Source: Edolisoma coerulescens
Lineage: Eukaryota; Chordata; Aves; Passeriformes; Campephagidae
Length of the DNA: 64,000 nucleotides
Assembly: GCA_013397115.1 (NCBI GenBank)
Contig: VWZW01002568.1
Span: 907,181-971,180 of the forward strand
Reading direction: 5' to 3'
Position 1 is the first letter of the stretch, and every line of letters begins with the position of its first letter. The notes beneath the pieces were generated by a model. That model had not been told where the DNA came from and did no database searches. It saw only the letters and a list, made by a program, of their open reading frames with translations. Below are positions 13,601 through 24,910 of this stretch, one piece after another. A program made the translations under genes and the position numbers.

Positions 13601-16254
13601 CTTTTTTTTTTCAACAAGCATGTAGATTGGCATGTGGAGCATGCTGTGCTGAAGAGATCGAAGCTTGATTGTGGTTTCATATCTGGCATTCCTGAGTGAA
13701 CAGAGAACTGTGGTCCTTATTCATAGAATTTTGGGCTGGGGGTAAGACAGGGGACTCTGCCATGCAGAATGGTTCTTGTTTTTGCAGGGAATGGGAAGCC
13801 AGAGGACCAGCCAGTTCTGCTGTCCTTCATTTTAACTCCTCTGCCCTCTACAAGGCTTTTAGGTGTGGCAGCATAGCAGTAAAATGCCAAAAGAAAGTGG
13901 AAAATTTTGTCCTTCTAAGTCATATCAAATCAATTAATTTGCTAAAGCAGGCTTAACAAATGTAATTCATTATGGAAGCACAGGAGGAGGCTTTTCTATT
14001 TCCATGGGTTGCTTGGGCTTCACATGAGGAAATCAGGAACGCAATTTGGTTATCCATGCTGGAGTAGCACATAATGTTACATGCTTAGGGATTTCAGGAG
14101 AATAAGGCATTTTCAGCTTTGCCTTTCCAGTGTGTGCAAGGCTGAGGCCTTATGAAAGAGGTGGTGCTTCCAGTCTGTCCTGGAAAACCCTGTCATGCCA
14201 ACACACTGCTGTAAAGGGCTGTTGTGGTGAAGCACATGGTCTGACAGCTGCTGGAGAGCCGTGAAGATGTCATCTAAGTCAGGCTGGCACCACCATAAAT
14301 ATAGGAATTTGTGTGGTTATGTTAAGTGCTATCTCCTTTTTGTGCCAAGGAGAGGGTTTTATTTTGTGAAGTTCATCACCGTGAAGAATTGGAGATGTTC
14401 TGGGGAGATGTCATGTACCATCACTCTCTAAACATTCACTGCCATGAGGCCTACCCGAGGAACTGAGTTTTAAGTTTAGTTCAGGGCTCTTCAATCCTTC
14501 AGTGGCCCCAGGCTCTCACATGGCTGAAATTTCCCACTTTTACTTTCTAAGGAACTGATGGTGAATGTGGCAAATTTTTAATATTTTGCCCATTCAAATG
14601 GAATCTGAGATGATTTAAAACTCCCCCCTCTGTTGTTAATTAAGACTTTAGATCAGTAAACATTATCCTGCACTGAAAACGTGTCCCTGATCTCCTCACA
14701 TTTTAACATTTTTAAATAATAAAATTTCAGGGGCTTTTAGGCTGGCCTAAGTTAATGATCTCTATTTTCTTATCCTTTCAATGACCTTACTTCAGCCTTG
14801 CTCTTACAGCTCATAGAGGCAATAGAAGATCCTCATTGGGATGGGATTCAACAGTATATATAAAAAAAAAAAGACGTTTGTTTTCCTGTTTCCTACTGGA
14901 TTTGCTGAGTGATGTGCTGCTGAGGAAAAGCTGGCTAGCTCTGCAAGCAAGAGACCTGGGGTACGTGCTCTGCAGGACGCCGAGGGAGGTATTTGGGAAC
15001 TGAAGGAAAGCAGGGCAGAAAGGCCCAAAGCAGAATTGATGAATTTGATGTATTCCAGTGATTTTCAGACAAGTTAAGACACATTTTCCCCTGTAATACA
15101 TGCAATACACAATGTCATCTTCAGTTCTACTTTGTACTCCAGATCGCTGAAAAAAATCCTGGAGTTTTTTTCAAATTTTAGATTTGGATAAAAAGTTGAT
15201 GTGTTTGATAGAGAGAAATTAAATATTGCCCCATTGATGGGATTGAGATCATCCAACTCCTTTGGCGTTGGATCTAACCTGGACACACTGGGATCACTTT
15301 ATAGACAGTGGAAAGAAGTGAAAAAAAAATCCAGGAAGTGATTTCCAGGGCATGATTCAGACATTTCTTCAGGCTGGGAGGACCAGCTGGAGGAGCCCCT
15401 TCATTCCCATGGCCTGCACAAGGAGGAAGCCACCACTCGGAGTGCAGAGTTTCAGGGATCCTGCTCCTTCTGTCAGGAAGAGTCTTAACCCTTTCATAAA
15501 ATGATTGTCCTCCACCCTAAAACCAACGAAGTCTTTTGCTGCTATTCCCACTCTAAGATGATTTCTGACATTGGCTATCTGAAAATTTGAGAAATGCATC
15601 TGATTTTTAGAGTAAATACACTTCAGGCCAAGAGAAGCCCGTTTGCACCTGAACACCCTCTTTCACTCATTAGCTCCTTTTCCTTGATGAGAGGGACTGA
15701 TCCTCACTGCCAAAATTCAACTGCTTTTAGACTCCTTTAAGGAGGAGATTTTAGTTGGACTCTTTTTTTTCAAATTTTCTTAACCAAACCCAAGATGAGT
15801 ATGAACACTAAACCTTTCAGCTAGAAATATTTGAGTGATGCCTAGAAATATCTGAAGGATGTATTCAGTGCCCTAGATTAGCAATCAGCTAAAAGTATTT
15901 TTGGCTCCTCTTGCTTTTATTCAGAATTTACTTAAACATCTTGGTCAGATTCTGAAGCAACCCATATTGAGATTGAAATATGGAAGTTTGTGGGAATATC
16001 TCACAGCACAATGGTGACTGTCATGCCTTATTTTTCTTAAAGAGATGATTTCTTATTGTACAGTGCATCAAAATAGAGTCCTATGTTTTAACTTAGCCTT
16101 CTGAAAGACAATATGGGCCTGCATATCCAAAATCACAGAACTGACATATTTAAAGGGGTAAATGATATTGAGTCTTCAGAGGAAAAAAAAAAAACCTACA
16201 GAAAAATTAAAGCAGTCTGTTTGGGTTGCCATTGAACATATGGATGCCAGATTG
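10621..16254. other. Long repeat-poor noncoding stretch
   Basis: More than 5.6 kb without a recognised repeat, RNA or exon. Short homopolymer runs occur (for example T runs near 13.46 and 13.60 kb and A runs near 14.86 kb). Open frames up to about 114 codons occur on both strands with no family resemblance. Confidence 0.5.
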
Positions 16255-16514
16255 CAATGGTGAAAGCCCTCGCATGATTTGAATGCTTTGACTTTTCACA
16301 GTGGCCTAATTATGATTAAGAACTGCCCTCTGCAACAATGTGCAAATCAATAACTCGTTTTCCTACGCAATGAGGAGAGAGCTCTTTGGGTTGCTTGGCT
16401 GGACAGCGATCAAGGATGTTGTTCTCAAACACTGATTGCCCTTCATGGCATATTATTACTCATGGAAATAGTGCTTCCCAGTCCTCTAATGGTGACATCA
16501 TGAAATTAGCAAAG
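16255..16514. promoter_or_regulatory. Candidate conserved regulatory element
   Basis: A repeat-free block with a dense set of transcription-factor-like words. TAATTATGATTAA (about 16307-16319) is a compound homeodomain site. ATGTGCAAATCAATAA (about 16339-16354) resembles an octamer joined to a TALE/CUT-like site. ATATTATTACTCATGG and GTGACATCATGAAATTAGC follow further downstream. No reading frame runs through it. The texture resembles vertebrate conserved noncoding elements, but conservation itself cannot be seen in one sequence. Confidence 0.3.
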
Positions 16515-17648
16515 ACAAGCCCCCTTTCTCAGCAGGACAGGCGCCAGGATCAGATGGAGACATGACTGACTGGTCCCGAGGCAGATGCCTTCTGGTTTCT
16601 GACTGCTCCAGGAGGGGGCTGGTGGGAACTCTCACCAACAAGCTGAAGTTGTACAGCACTAATCTTAACAGCTCATTTTAATAATACACTTATCAGTTCT
16701 CTTCCCATGAACTTGCTTTCACCATCTTTCGAGAGCGAATTTGTGAAAAAGAAAAAAAAAAGCCCCACAAAGCAAGGATATGAGGCTGACCTGAAGTGTA
16801 TCTGACCTTAGAGTAATGGAGAATTTTAATTCCCAGTTCTTTCAGGGAAGCCACCCAGACAAAGTAGATTTACCAAACCATTACTGTCCCACACAGAAAT
16901 TACAGTTGGATTTGATAACAGAGGTTAAACTGGATTTAGTCAAACAGAGTTAGGGAAAGGTTGGGTTGGATCTAGAGCATTAATGAAGTAAAGGTGATGA
17001 TTGGAGAGGAGGTGAAAATAAATCCAAATGTTTAAGAGAGATAAATCTCGAAAGAAATAGCCCAGAGCACCCAAGATGTTCTTTCTGGCAGGACTGGGGA
17101 AGTTCAAGAAGGCTGAAATCAGGAATGATCACAGAAAGATCATTCAAAATGCTCCACTGTAGAAGAAAAGAGAGCGAAAACCTCCAGCCCAGTTAAGAGC
17201 CACATCACCTCTGTTAGTGCTTGTCTCTTCAATTAGAGAGGAGCTGAAGGAAATTATGCTACTAATTTTTGTGGCTCTACTGTGTGCCTAAAGTTAGGCA
17301 GGGCAAATACAGGCTTTGGAACTATATTCAGATTACTTATTTCCAAAATCTGTGAATAATGTCTTCAGAGTGCCAAGCTGTTTCATTTCTTTCCTTCTTT
17401 TGACTGCGTAGTAAATGTTCTGAAAGGCAAAGCTGAGTCTGCTCAGGGCCAGGCCAAAAGCCAAGTGCCTGGGGCAGATAGGAAGCAGTCTGGACATGGA
17501 GGTGGGGAGGATTGGATTATGAGAATTCCTGTAGCCTTGCAGTGTCCTGAGGAGTCATTTCCTCCATTTTGGTGATGTAATGTGTGTGCCTCTCCATCCC
17601 TCTGGTTTCCACTGACTACCTGAAGAAGACAAGACTGATTTCAGTTTC
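16515..17648. other. Single-copy noncoding stretch
   Basis: No recognised repeat or exon. It may be a continuation of the candidate regulatory region to its left. A short A run lies near 16750. Confidence 0.5.
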
Positions 17649-17775
17649 CACAGAATCATAGAACCCCCAAGGCTGGAAATGACCTCCAACACCCTCAAGG
17701 TCCACTGTCAAACCAGCACCACCATCATGTTCACCATTACACCACATCTTAAAGTGCCACATCTACACATTTTTT
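17649..17775 (-). mobile_element. CR1 LINE 3'-end fragment (AAGGCTGGAAATGACC type)
   Basis: In + orientation it opens with the reverse-complemented tail CACAGAATCATAGAA, then CAAGGCTGGAAATGACCTCC, ending in AAAGTGCCACATCTACACA and a T run. This is a different CR1 3' end from the neighbour that begins two bases later. About 125 bp survive and no coding remains. Confidence 0.85.
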
Positions 17776-17776
17776 C

Positions 17777-18192
17777 ACAGCATCACAGAACAGTCTGAGT
17801 TGGAAGGGACCCACAAGGATCATCGAGTCCAACTCTTAGGTGAATATATTCCCATGGGGGAATTGCACCCATACCTTGGTGTTATCAGCACCATGATCTG
17901 ACCAACCAAGCCAATCTCAAAGCCTACACTTCCAGGGATAGTGACTCCACCACTGCCCTGGGAAGCTCTTTCCAATGCTTTACAACCCTTTGTATGAAGA
18001 AATTCTCCCTGATACTTAATCTAAGCCTCTCCTGGTGCAGCTTGAGGCCATTTCCTCTCATCCTGTCACTTGTTACCGGGGAGAAGAGACAAAGAGACAG
18101 ACCCTCACTACACCTTCCGTTCAGGGAGTTGTTGAGAGCAAGGAAGTCTCCCCTCAGCCTCTTTTTCTCCGGGCTGAGCCCCCTCAGCTCTT
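17777..18192 (-). mobile_element. CR1 LINE fragment with ORF2 C-terminal remnant
   Basis: A second CR1 on the same strand, starting with CATCACAGAACAGTCTGAG and the GGACCCACAAGGATCATCGA 3' type. The minus-strand frame still reads a recognisable ORF2 C-terminus: LRGDFLALNN, then SDRMRGNGLKLHQERLRL, then RENFFIQRVVKHWKELPRAV. The known role of ORF2 is endonuclease and reverse transcriptase; only the terminal tail lies here, so no catalytic motif is present. The open frame continues left-to-right past 18192 to 18352, but the sequence beyond about 18192 no longer resembles CR1. Confidence 0.88.
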
Positions 18193-19260
18193 GATGCCAT
18201 TCCCAAATCCTGTCTGATGCCATGCACCAGATACTCCTGAGTGCTCTCACTGAGCACTGAGCCTTTTTCAGGAGGGGTTTTTCTCCCCCCCAGTTTTGCT
18301 CACGAGGTGCTGCCTTGAGACACAGATGGATTATTGCACCTATGCTGAGCATGTAGCTGTGTGTGCACCTTTGTAAAGATCAGAGCTTTGTAGCTCCTTG
18401 GGAAGGAGGTGTCCTGGTGTGAAAGGTGCTAAGCAGCTGTACAGGGATAGCTGACTTTACACTTTAATCCCCAAGCAACTTTCACCATTATTTTTTCTGT
18501 ATCTGCTGACTGAACTCCTCAGATGTGCCTTGCCATGGGTGCTGTGGCAGTGTCTTAGAGCCTGTAGTTCACAGGACAATTTCTAGTTTGGCGCAGCCTC
18601 TCAGGGGCACAGAGCTCTGAGCAGCCAGTTGTCTCAGCAAACTGCTTCATAGCTCCAGCCCCCAAGGGGCTACCTCTGTGCCTTTGACCTTGAGCATCTG
18701 GCTATATGTAAATATAGATATATATTTATATACACACACTCTGGACAGTTTGCTCTGTACTGCTTACAGTGCAGCTCCATTAAAGCTCTGTGTTTTAAAT
18801 GCTTCCCAAGAGCCATGGTTTAAATTGAGTGGAGTTGACTACTTGTATGAAAAGTCATCTTCTCCTGAATCCAATCCATATCCTGGCAAGTGTCTGCCAA
18901 AAACATTACTCCCACCTTCTCTTCTCATGAAATATGCATATAAAATGCCCCCTGAATGGTACCTAAAAAATTCATAGTTCCTGACCACATTATAGTGGTG
19001 GAACCTAGCAGTGTAAAAGATGCCTTGTGACTCCTACAGAGATGATGCCCTATTCAGGAAATTAATGTACAGGAGAAGCCTGAGCACACAGGCAAGATTC
19101 ATATATATTATTCTGCAAGGGCTATTCATGCATTTGGAAAGAATGCTGTAGCTGTTCTCATTTACAGTATTTGGTGTGTTTGATAAACATTTGCAATTCA
19201 GAGTATATAAGTTTATCAGTATATGTACAGACATGCATTGAAACATACACATGTTCTACT
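18193..19260. other. Noncoding stretch
   Basis: Apart from a short TATATA/ACAC-rich patch at about 18705-18740, nothing is recognised. The first 150 bases could be a further, unrecognised part of the CR1 to the left. Confidence 0.5.
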
Positions 19261-20012
19261 ATAGAATCAGGATCACAGAATCACAGAATGGTTTGGGTTG
19301 CAAGGGACTTTAAAACTCATCTCATTCCAATCTCTTGCCATGGGCAAGGGACACCTTCCACTATCCTGTGTTGCTCCAAGCCCTGCCCAACCTGGTCTTG
19401 AACATTTCCGGGGATGGGGCAGCCACAGCTTCTCTGGGCAACCTGTGCCAAGGCCTCACCACCCTCACAGGGAAAAATTCCTCCCTATCTAACCCTGCCC
19501 TCTGTCAGCTGAAAGCCGTTCCCCTCTTTCCCCATGTCATTGCGGAAAGTCCCTCTCCAGACCTCTTGGAGCTCCTTTAGGCACTGGAAGGGACTCTAAG
19601 ATCTCCCCTGAGCCCTTTCTTCTTCAGCCTGAATAATCCCAAATCTCAATTTGTCTCCAGAGCAGAGGTGCTCCAGCCCTCAGAGCATTTTCATGGCCTC
19701 CTCTGTATATCTTGCATACTTTGGGGGCCCCGGAGCTGGATGCTGAGCTCCAGGTGGAATCTCACCAGAGAGAAGTAGAGGGGAGAAGTCCCTTCCTTGA
19801 CCTGCTGCCCACACTTCTTTTGACACAGCCCAGGAGAGGATGGACTTTTTGGGTTGCCAGTGCACATTCCCAGCTCATGACGAGCTTCTCATCCACCAAC
19901 ACCCCCAAGTCCTTTTGGCAGGGCTGGTTTCAATCCATTCTCTGCCCAGCCTGCACTGTGAGGTCAAAGGCTTTGAACTGCATTTCTGTTAATCACAACC
20001 TCATTGAGGAAT
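19261..20012 (-). mobile_element. CR1 LINE, longest copy in the window (about 750 bp)
   Basis: It opens with repeated CACAGAATC tails, then TGGTTTGGGTTGCAAGGGAC, and runs without a large gap through the ORF2 C-terminal block, the CTTCAGCCTGAATAATCCC region, GAGGTGCTCCAGCCCT, CATGGCCTCCTCTG, GGAGCTGGATGCTGAGCTCC, TTTTGACACAGCCCAGGA and CTTCTCATCCACCAACACCC. All are in the order of the chicken-type CR1 consensus. Frames are broken by indels and stops, so it is a dead 5'-truncated copy. It ends around the block equivalent to the region upstream of AATCCATTCTCTGCCCAGCC. Confidence 0.93.
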
Positions 20013-20497
20013 AGGAGAGTAGCCCTGTAGTTGATACATTAGCATTTTCTTAATAAAAAATGGCCCATGATTGACTAGATTTAGAATTTGTAAATATTTC
20101 TCAACAAAAAAATAGTTGAAGGACTGGAAAAAACGCTTCACCATCTCACTCTGACTTTGCTGGGAACCTGGGGGAAATGTTCGGCTTTTTTTGTTTTGAG
20201 ATATAAAGAAGAAAACCAGTTAGTAAGAGCTCTATAACAGAGATTTATGGTTAATTCCCAGAAAGTCCACAGGGGATTGGGAACTGGGAAACTATAATTT
20301 GTTCTTGCTGTCCAGTTTTCGATCTCTGAAGTGGAGATAATTGTCTTTCTTTCTGTAGGGAGCTGAATTGACATTCCTGTCCTGGCACGCTCTGATTTTT
20401 AAACCTTCAAAAAGTTTTCAGCTTTCAGTAAAGGTCAGTCTTTCCCTTATTTATTATCTACAATGACCTGTTAAGGGAGTTTGGGGATGAATGACTC
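20013..20497. other. Noncoding stretch
   Basis: Nothing recognised. A+T-rich, with short A and T runs. Confidence 0.5.
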
Positions 20498-20795
20498 ATT
20501 ATTACGGTAGCACTTAGGAATCTTCTCTGAGTCTGCAACCTGTTGGGGAAGGCCCTGCATCAATGTGTAACAGGAGACATGGGCTGCTCCAAGGAGTCTT
20601 GCAGGCTAAACAAATTGAAGAGAGGAAGGAAGTCTGCAATTTGTTTTTCTCATTTACCAGGAGAACAGAAGCACAGAGGTATGGGATGAATTGCTAGGGA
20701 TCCTACAGGCAGGTTGTAGGAGAGCCAGAACCTGAACTAACATCTCCTGCCTCCTAGAATTGTGTTTGTCCCACAAGATCTCCTTTCTTTTCTGC
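20498..20795 (-). mobile_element. Ancient MIR-like (CORE-SINE) remnant, near full length
   Basis: On the + strand it begins ATTATTACGGTAGCACTTAG, followed by a decayed middle. It then shows ACAGAAGCACAGAGGTATGG and GGAGAGCCAGAACCTGAACT, and ends in CATCTCCTGCCTCCTAGAAT. This order matches the reverse complement of MIR-type SINEs as seen in amniotes (GAAACTGAGGCACAGAGAGG ... CAGAGCTGGGAAT...AACCCAGGTCTCCTGACTCC). MIR elements are tRNA-derived, Pol III-transcribed and mobilised by L2-like LINEs; this one is long dead. The assignment is from memory and divergence is high. Confidence 0.62.
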
Positions 20796-22249
20796 TGGTG
20801 GAGCCTGCATTTCCATTAAATATACAATTTTTCACTGTGGTGGAGACCTGTCAAAAAGCGGGAAGGAAAAACTTCTAAACAGAAAAACACGAAGGGAAGC
20901 CTGCCCTGCCCACCTTGTGTTAGTCACTACCATTAATCCCTCCTTGCTGAGTAAAGGGAAGTCTCCAGATCCATACAGAGCTCAGCAGGAAGGACTCACC
21001 TTATCTGAAAGGCACTTTTTGCAGCTTGCTGAGCGCTGTGTCCACTCAACAACGTGCCAGAGCCAATGCAGCAAGTGGGGAGAGCGTGAGCACATCCACT
21101 TATCAAGGGAATACACACTCCTCTGTGTGAGTGAGACTTCAGGGTGTGTCAGTCCAAAAAGCAGCTGTCTCCACTAGCAGGGATTTCTAAAAACACCAGC
21201 TTGCTGCTTCTCTGACCCCTCTAACCATTGCACTGTGGCCAGCACGATATCAGAGCTGCAAGAGGCCAAATCAATGCCTGGCTTCCATCCCAAACCTTAT
21301 GAAGCTGACTAGAGCTGTTTGCATATCATTTTCTAGAGAAGGGATTTGAATTTGTGATTAGTCAAAATAAATTATTCTTTTTTTCTTTTTTTTTTTTTCA
21401 ACAGTCTAATAAAGCAGGGACTGTAGTTGTGAATAATTTAGCTGGTGGGTTTTGCGCTCATTCTTGAATAACTTGCTTTGAGGAAATTCTGCCAGAAGTC
21501 AGTGGAACTGGACTCACACACTGGTGAGGAACCCAGCCCACATTTCTGTCTTTGGATTGCTATATCAGTTCATTTAGAAACATGTAGGAAAAAAGCTGTT
21601 TTGTTCAAATTAGTCAATTCCTTCCATCAATGCCTAGAGCAGATACTGTTCTGGCAAAAGGTAATATTTCAAAATTTTAGGGATTTTTTTTATCTTTTTC
21701 AATTCCAACTTTTATTTCTTTATCTTTTAAATTTGATTTCCGGCTAAGCTGGACATAAACCAAAATGTATTTTGAAATTCTAACAGATTTTTGCTTGCAG
21801 CGCTCCCGAAATATGATGGTTCTGAACAGAAATGGGATTTTTTGGTGCAGAGATTTTCCTCGTCCCAACAAGTGCTAAGAGAAGAGACCACTTGAAGCCC
21901 TGCTACTACAGCAGTCACCATCCTGCTGGCACACAGCTCCCTAAGTCATGATCTGGTCCAGATGAGGACAACTGGCATTTGGGATGTTTCCCCACACTCA
22001 GAGACTGTCCCCCTTGCTCAGGCTCTGAGTCACAGCCTTGCAGCAAGGAACCAGCGTGCTTGGAGAGCTCTGGCTCTGGCCAGGCTTCTCCGAGCTTCCA
22101 GGCTCCCTGCTGTGGACCTGGGAGCTGAGCCCAGATTATATCTACTCTTCCAGGCTCTTGGCTCCAGGAGAGACTGTCTGGAAATTTTGGCATCACTCCC
22201 TGCCCTAAAGCTACAGACTCTGTAATGCTGAAGACCTTGGCTTTGGGGA
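20796..22249. other. Noncoding stretch with T-rich patch
   Basis: No gene or known repeat recognised. A T-rich run with few interruptions lies at about 21377-21398. 21.9-22.2 kb is G+C-richer. Confidence 0.5.
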
Positions 22250-22366
22250 AATCTTCCTGGTGGGTCTGTCCAGGGGCTGTCCTACCTGGAAAGCTTTCTA
22301 TGAGTATTTGATCTTGGTGGGTTTATGTGGGGGCTGTCCCTCTTGGAAAGCTCTCTGGATGAATTT
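22250..22366. repeat. Two-copy tandem repeat, period about 57 bp
   Basis: Two adjacent units share ATCTT..TGGTGGGT, GGGGCTGTCC, TTGGAAAGCT or CTGGAAAGCT, and a TGA/ATTTGA end. A more degenerate third unit may follow at about 22406-22450 (CTTGGGCTGTCTCTCATGGG, GAGAGCTCTGAATC). The units are about 75% alike. This looks like a small local duplication next to the LTR rather than a known satellite. Confidence 0.6.
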
Positions 22367-22827
22367 GAATTGCTCTTTAGTGCCAGAAGAGCCAGTGCAT
22401 GAAATCTTGGGCTGTCTCTCATGGGGGAGAGCTCTGAATCTGGCTCATCTCTGTGGCACGGTGCAGGTGAGAGCCTGCAGGCCAGGGATTTGTTCTGGGA
22501 GGTGGGATGGGTGGGTCTGAAGCTCTGAAGACTGGGGCTGTGGGTGGATCCAGGTATCCCACTCCACAAGGTGGAAACGTCACGCTACCAACTGCACACT
22601 GCACCCCACTCTTGTTATGAACCAGGGGGGAGGCAAATTTCTGCAGATCCAGAAACATGCTTGGGGTGGGTGGACATTGGCCCACCAAGCTGCCCTATCA
22701 CTCCCCTTCCTAACTGGACAGGGGAGAGAAAATAAGATGGAAAACTACTTGTAGGTTGAGATAGGGCAGTTTACTGAAGCAAAAGCAAAATTTTGAGCAC
22801 ACACAAGCAAAGAGAAAACCCAATAAT

Positions 22828-22833
22828 TTTATT
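22828..22833 (-). terminator. Polyadenylation signal of the LTR
   Basis: AATAAA on the minus strand, about 125 bp downstream of the LTR TATA box. This is the expected position at the end of R. It is followed by a T-rich region. Confidence 0.55.
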
Positions 22834-22956
22834 CTCTACTTCCCATTGGCGGGCGATGTTCAGACCCTTCCTGGGAAGCTGGGCTTCAGCACATGGAGAA
22901 GTTGCTCCCGAAGGCAAACATTGGAAATAAATTCACCCCTTTCCTCCTTTTCTTAA

Positions 22957-22964
22957 CTTTTATA
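22957..22964 (-). promoter_or_regulatory. TATA box of the LTR
   Basis: TATAAAAG on the minus strand, just downstream of a CRE-like TGACGTC. It would direct transcription leftward, with the R region starting near 22930. Confidence 0.6.
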
Positions 22965-23231
22965 TCGGAGCTGACGTCCTATGGTATGGAATATCCCTTT
23001 GGATAATTTGGGTGCCCTGGCCTGTTTGTGTTCCCCCAGGATCTTGCCCATTATCAGACTCTTGATGGGAGGAACGATGGGGAGACAGAGCTGATGCTGT
23101 GCCAGCCCTGCCCAGCAGTAGCCAAAACTCTGGTGTGCTCTCAATACCCTTCCAGCTCCCAGTGCAAAGCACAGCACTGGGAGGGCTGCTGTGGGAAAAT
23201 GAACTGCGGCTCAGCCAGACCCAAAACAACA

Positions 23232-24419
23232 CTGTAAAGATTTCATCCTAATTCTCAATTGACTGCATGAAGTCTCTGCTTCTTTCTCATCAAACAGGCT
23301 CACTAATTTTGTCCAAAAAATCCTGGAAACTTCAAGACTGTGTCTAGTGGTGTAAATTTTCATTACCTTTTTTTGTTATGAGGTAGAAAACCATCATCAA
23401 ACTAACAAGGCAATAACTGATCTTTCATTCCACTCTCTCATAAAACTGTTTCCAGCCACGAAAGAAAAACCTGGGGCAGCAATGGTAAGTCCTTTCCTTC
23501 TCTCCAAGTTCTCTTCAACAAGTTGTGAGGATTGATGCCTAATCAGGGAAAGGTATTGACTGAAGTATTATTTACCATAAGAAATGCCTCATTTTCTCTC
23601 TACTTTTTAGAATAGTCTAGGAAATGAAATGCAAGACAACTTGATTTAATTCCAGGTAAAGACTCCTAGATCCCAGAAAAGTAAGAAAACCTTCTTGCTT
23701 CACAATGGCATGACTTTGCCTCCAAATTAGAAAAAGGAGTATTTTGGAAATGCGGAGGCCAATGTTAAGGAAAAGCACAGTGGGGGAGGATGTCCTGGAA
23801 CTCTCAGATAAGCAAATGGAGAAGAGCACTGGCTCTCTCCAGTCAGGGGCTATATTAACAGTGCATTTAGAGGTAGTTTTAAACAGGATATTGATGACTT
23901 TGGGGATGATTTTGGAACTCTGTAACACTATCCTGTTTCCAGACACTTGCCTTGATTTGTTTTGTGTATCTCTGAGTATGAGGAAAGTTTCAGGGAGAGG
24001 GAGTGTCCTGTATTTAGCAGAGAGAAGCCTGGCGAGCCTAGGTTTTGCAAACTTCCTGAAGAAATCTTCTCAGGGAAAAATACATCAATTCCCAGCCCCT
24101 GCGTAGCAAAGTCATGGGACTGTTGAAAAGCTGGTGGATGACTTTGTTTCAAAATTTCCAAGATGAGAAGACCCTCTCAGCACCTCTGAGGGCTGATGAA
24201 TGGCAGTCCAGTCCCACTCGCTGAGGAGCCAACATGGAAAATCCACAGGGGGGACATGAGTGATGGAGTTTGCAGTTTGATGCTTGTTTGAATCAGTCTG
24301 ATGAGAAAGAGAGAAGGAACAGCCAATACAAACTGTCCTCATCCTGTTCTCCCAGCAGACTAAAGCATTGCTTGGAGGTGAGCATACTGGAAATACTATT
24401 ATTACTCAACTCCTGCTAC
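23232..24419. other. Single-copy noncoding stretch
   Basis: Nothing recognised. Open frames up to 120 codons occur on both strands at 23.6-24.1 kb and overlap each other, which is what chance predicts. Confidence 0.5.
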
Positions 24420-24910
24420 TGTGAGACCGCCAGCGTCTTGTGCCGAAGCAGCCAACTTAAATGACAATAAAGTAAAATCCTTGGCAGCTGGGAGTGTTTG
24501 CTTCCCGGTGTCTGCAAAGGGAGCTCTGGCCTGTGCTCCGCACTCACGCTGTTTTGGAAACTTGAAGTTGTCCATAAGGCATCGCCTGTGCAGAGGCCCT
24601 ATCGCCGAGCAGCAGGAGATGTTGTCCTTAGCTGTGACAAATGATTGCCAGCGGTGATTTTGGGGAAGAAAGAGCGGCTTTCAGATCTACCCCATCTCGC
24701 AAGCCGTGGAGCGCAGCCGAGCCGCAAGAGCCCGTGGTCCTGCAAACAAGGTGGTGCTGCTGGGATGGGCCAGAGCCTGAGAGCATCCACAGAGCCGTGT
24801 GGGTGGTAGGATTTGGCGTGGTGCTCGCCGTGTCTCATGTCATTCCCGATATTACGGGGCCAGCTCCCACGGAGCTGCACTGCACTGGCCGAGCTGGAGC
24901 TCTCTAATCA
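24420..24910. promoter_or_regulatory. CpG-enriched patch, possible regulatory element or small CpG island
   Basis: By eye there are about 25 CpG dinucleotides in about 490 bp, in a window where CpG is otherwise scarce, and the G+C content is above 50%. Examples are CATCGCCTGTG, CTATCGCCGAGCAGC, CCATCTCGCAAGCCGTGG and GCGCAGCCGAGCCGC. No TATA box, splice pattern or recognisable first exon was seen. It could be a promoter of an unannotated transcript, an enhancer, or a conserved element. The count was made by eye. Confidence 0.35.

Larger units (their letters stand above)
22658..23231 (-). mobile_element. Solo LTR of an avian endogenous retrovirus
   Basis: On the minus strand the block reads as an LTR. 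A TG start lies at 23231/23230, with U3 words resembling GGGATATTCCATACCATA. A TGACGTC motif (22972-22978) is followed a few bases later by TATAAAAG (22957-22964). About 125 bp downstream comes the polyadenylation signal AATAAA (22828-22833), flanked by TTTTGCTTTTGCTT-type sequence and CTATCTCAACCTACAAG. The order matches a common avian ERV LTR that I recall from several bird genomes. No gag, pol or env sequence flanks it, so it is a solo LTR left after recombination. The left end (CA, at 22658) is uncertain because the last 60 bases are degenerate, and I could not find a target-site duplication. Confidence 0.72.

Noticed and set aside
15369..15656. 95-codon minus-strand frame at 15.4-15.7 kb as an exon
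   Set aside because: No domain, no paired splice sites in phase, and nothing coding around it.
17924..18352. 142-codon minus-strand open frame as a host gene
   Set aside because: Its C-terminal two thirds are the CR1 ORF2 tail (SDRMRGNGLKL, RVVKHWKELPRAV), so it is a retrotransposon remnant.
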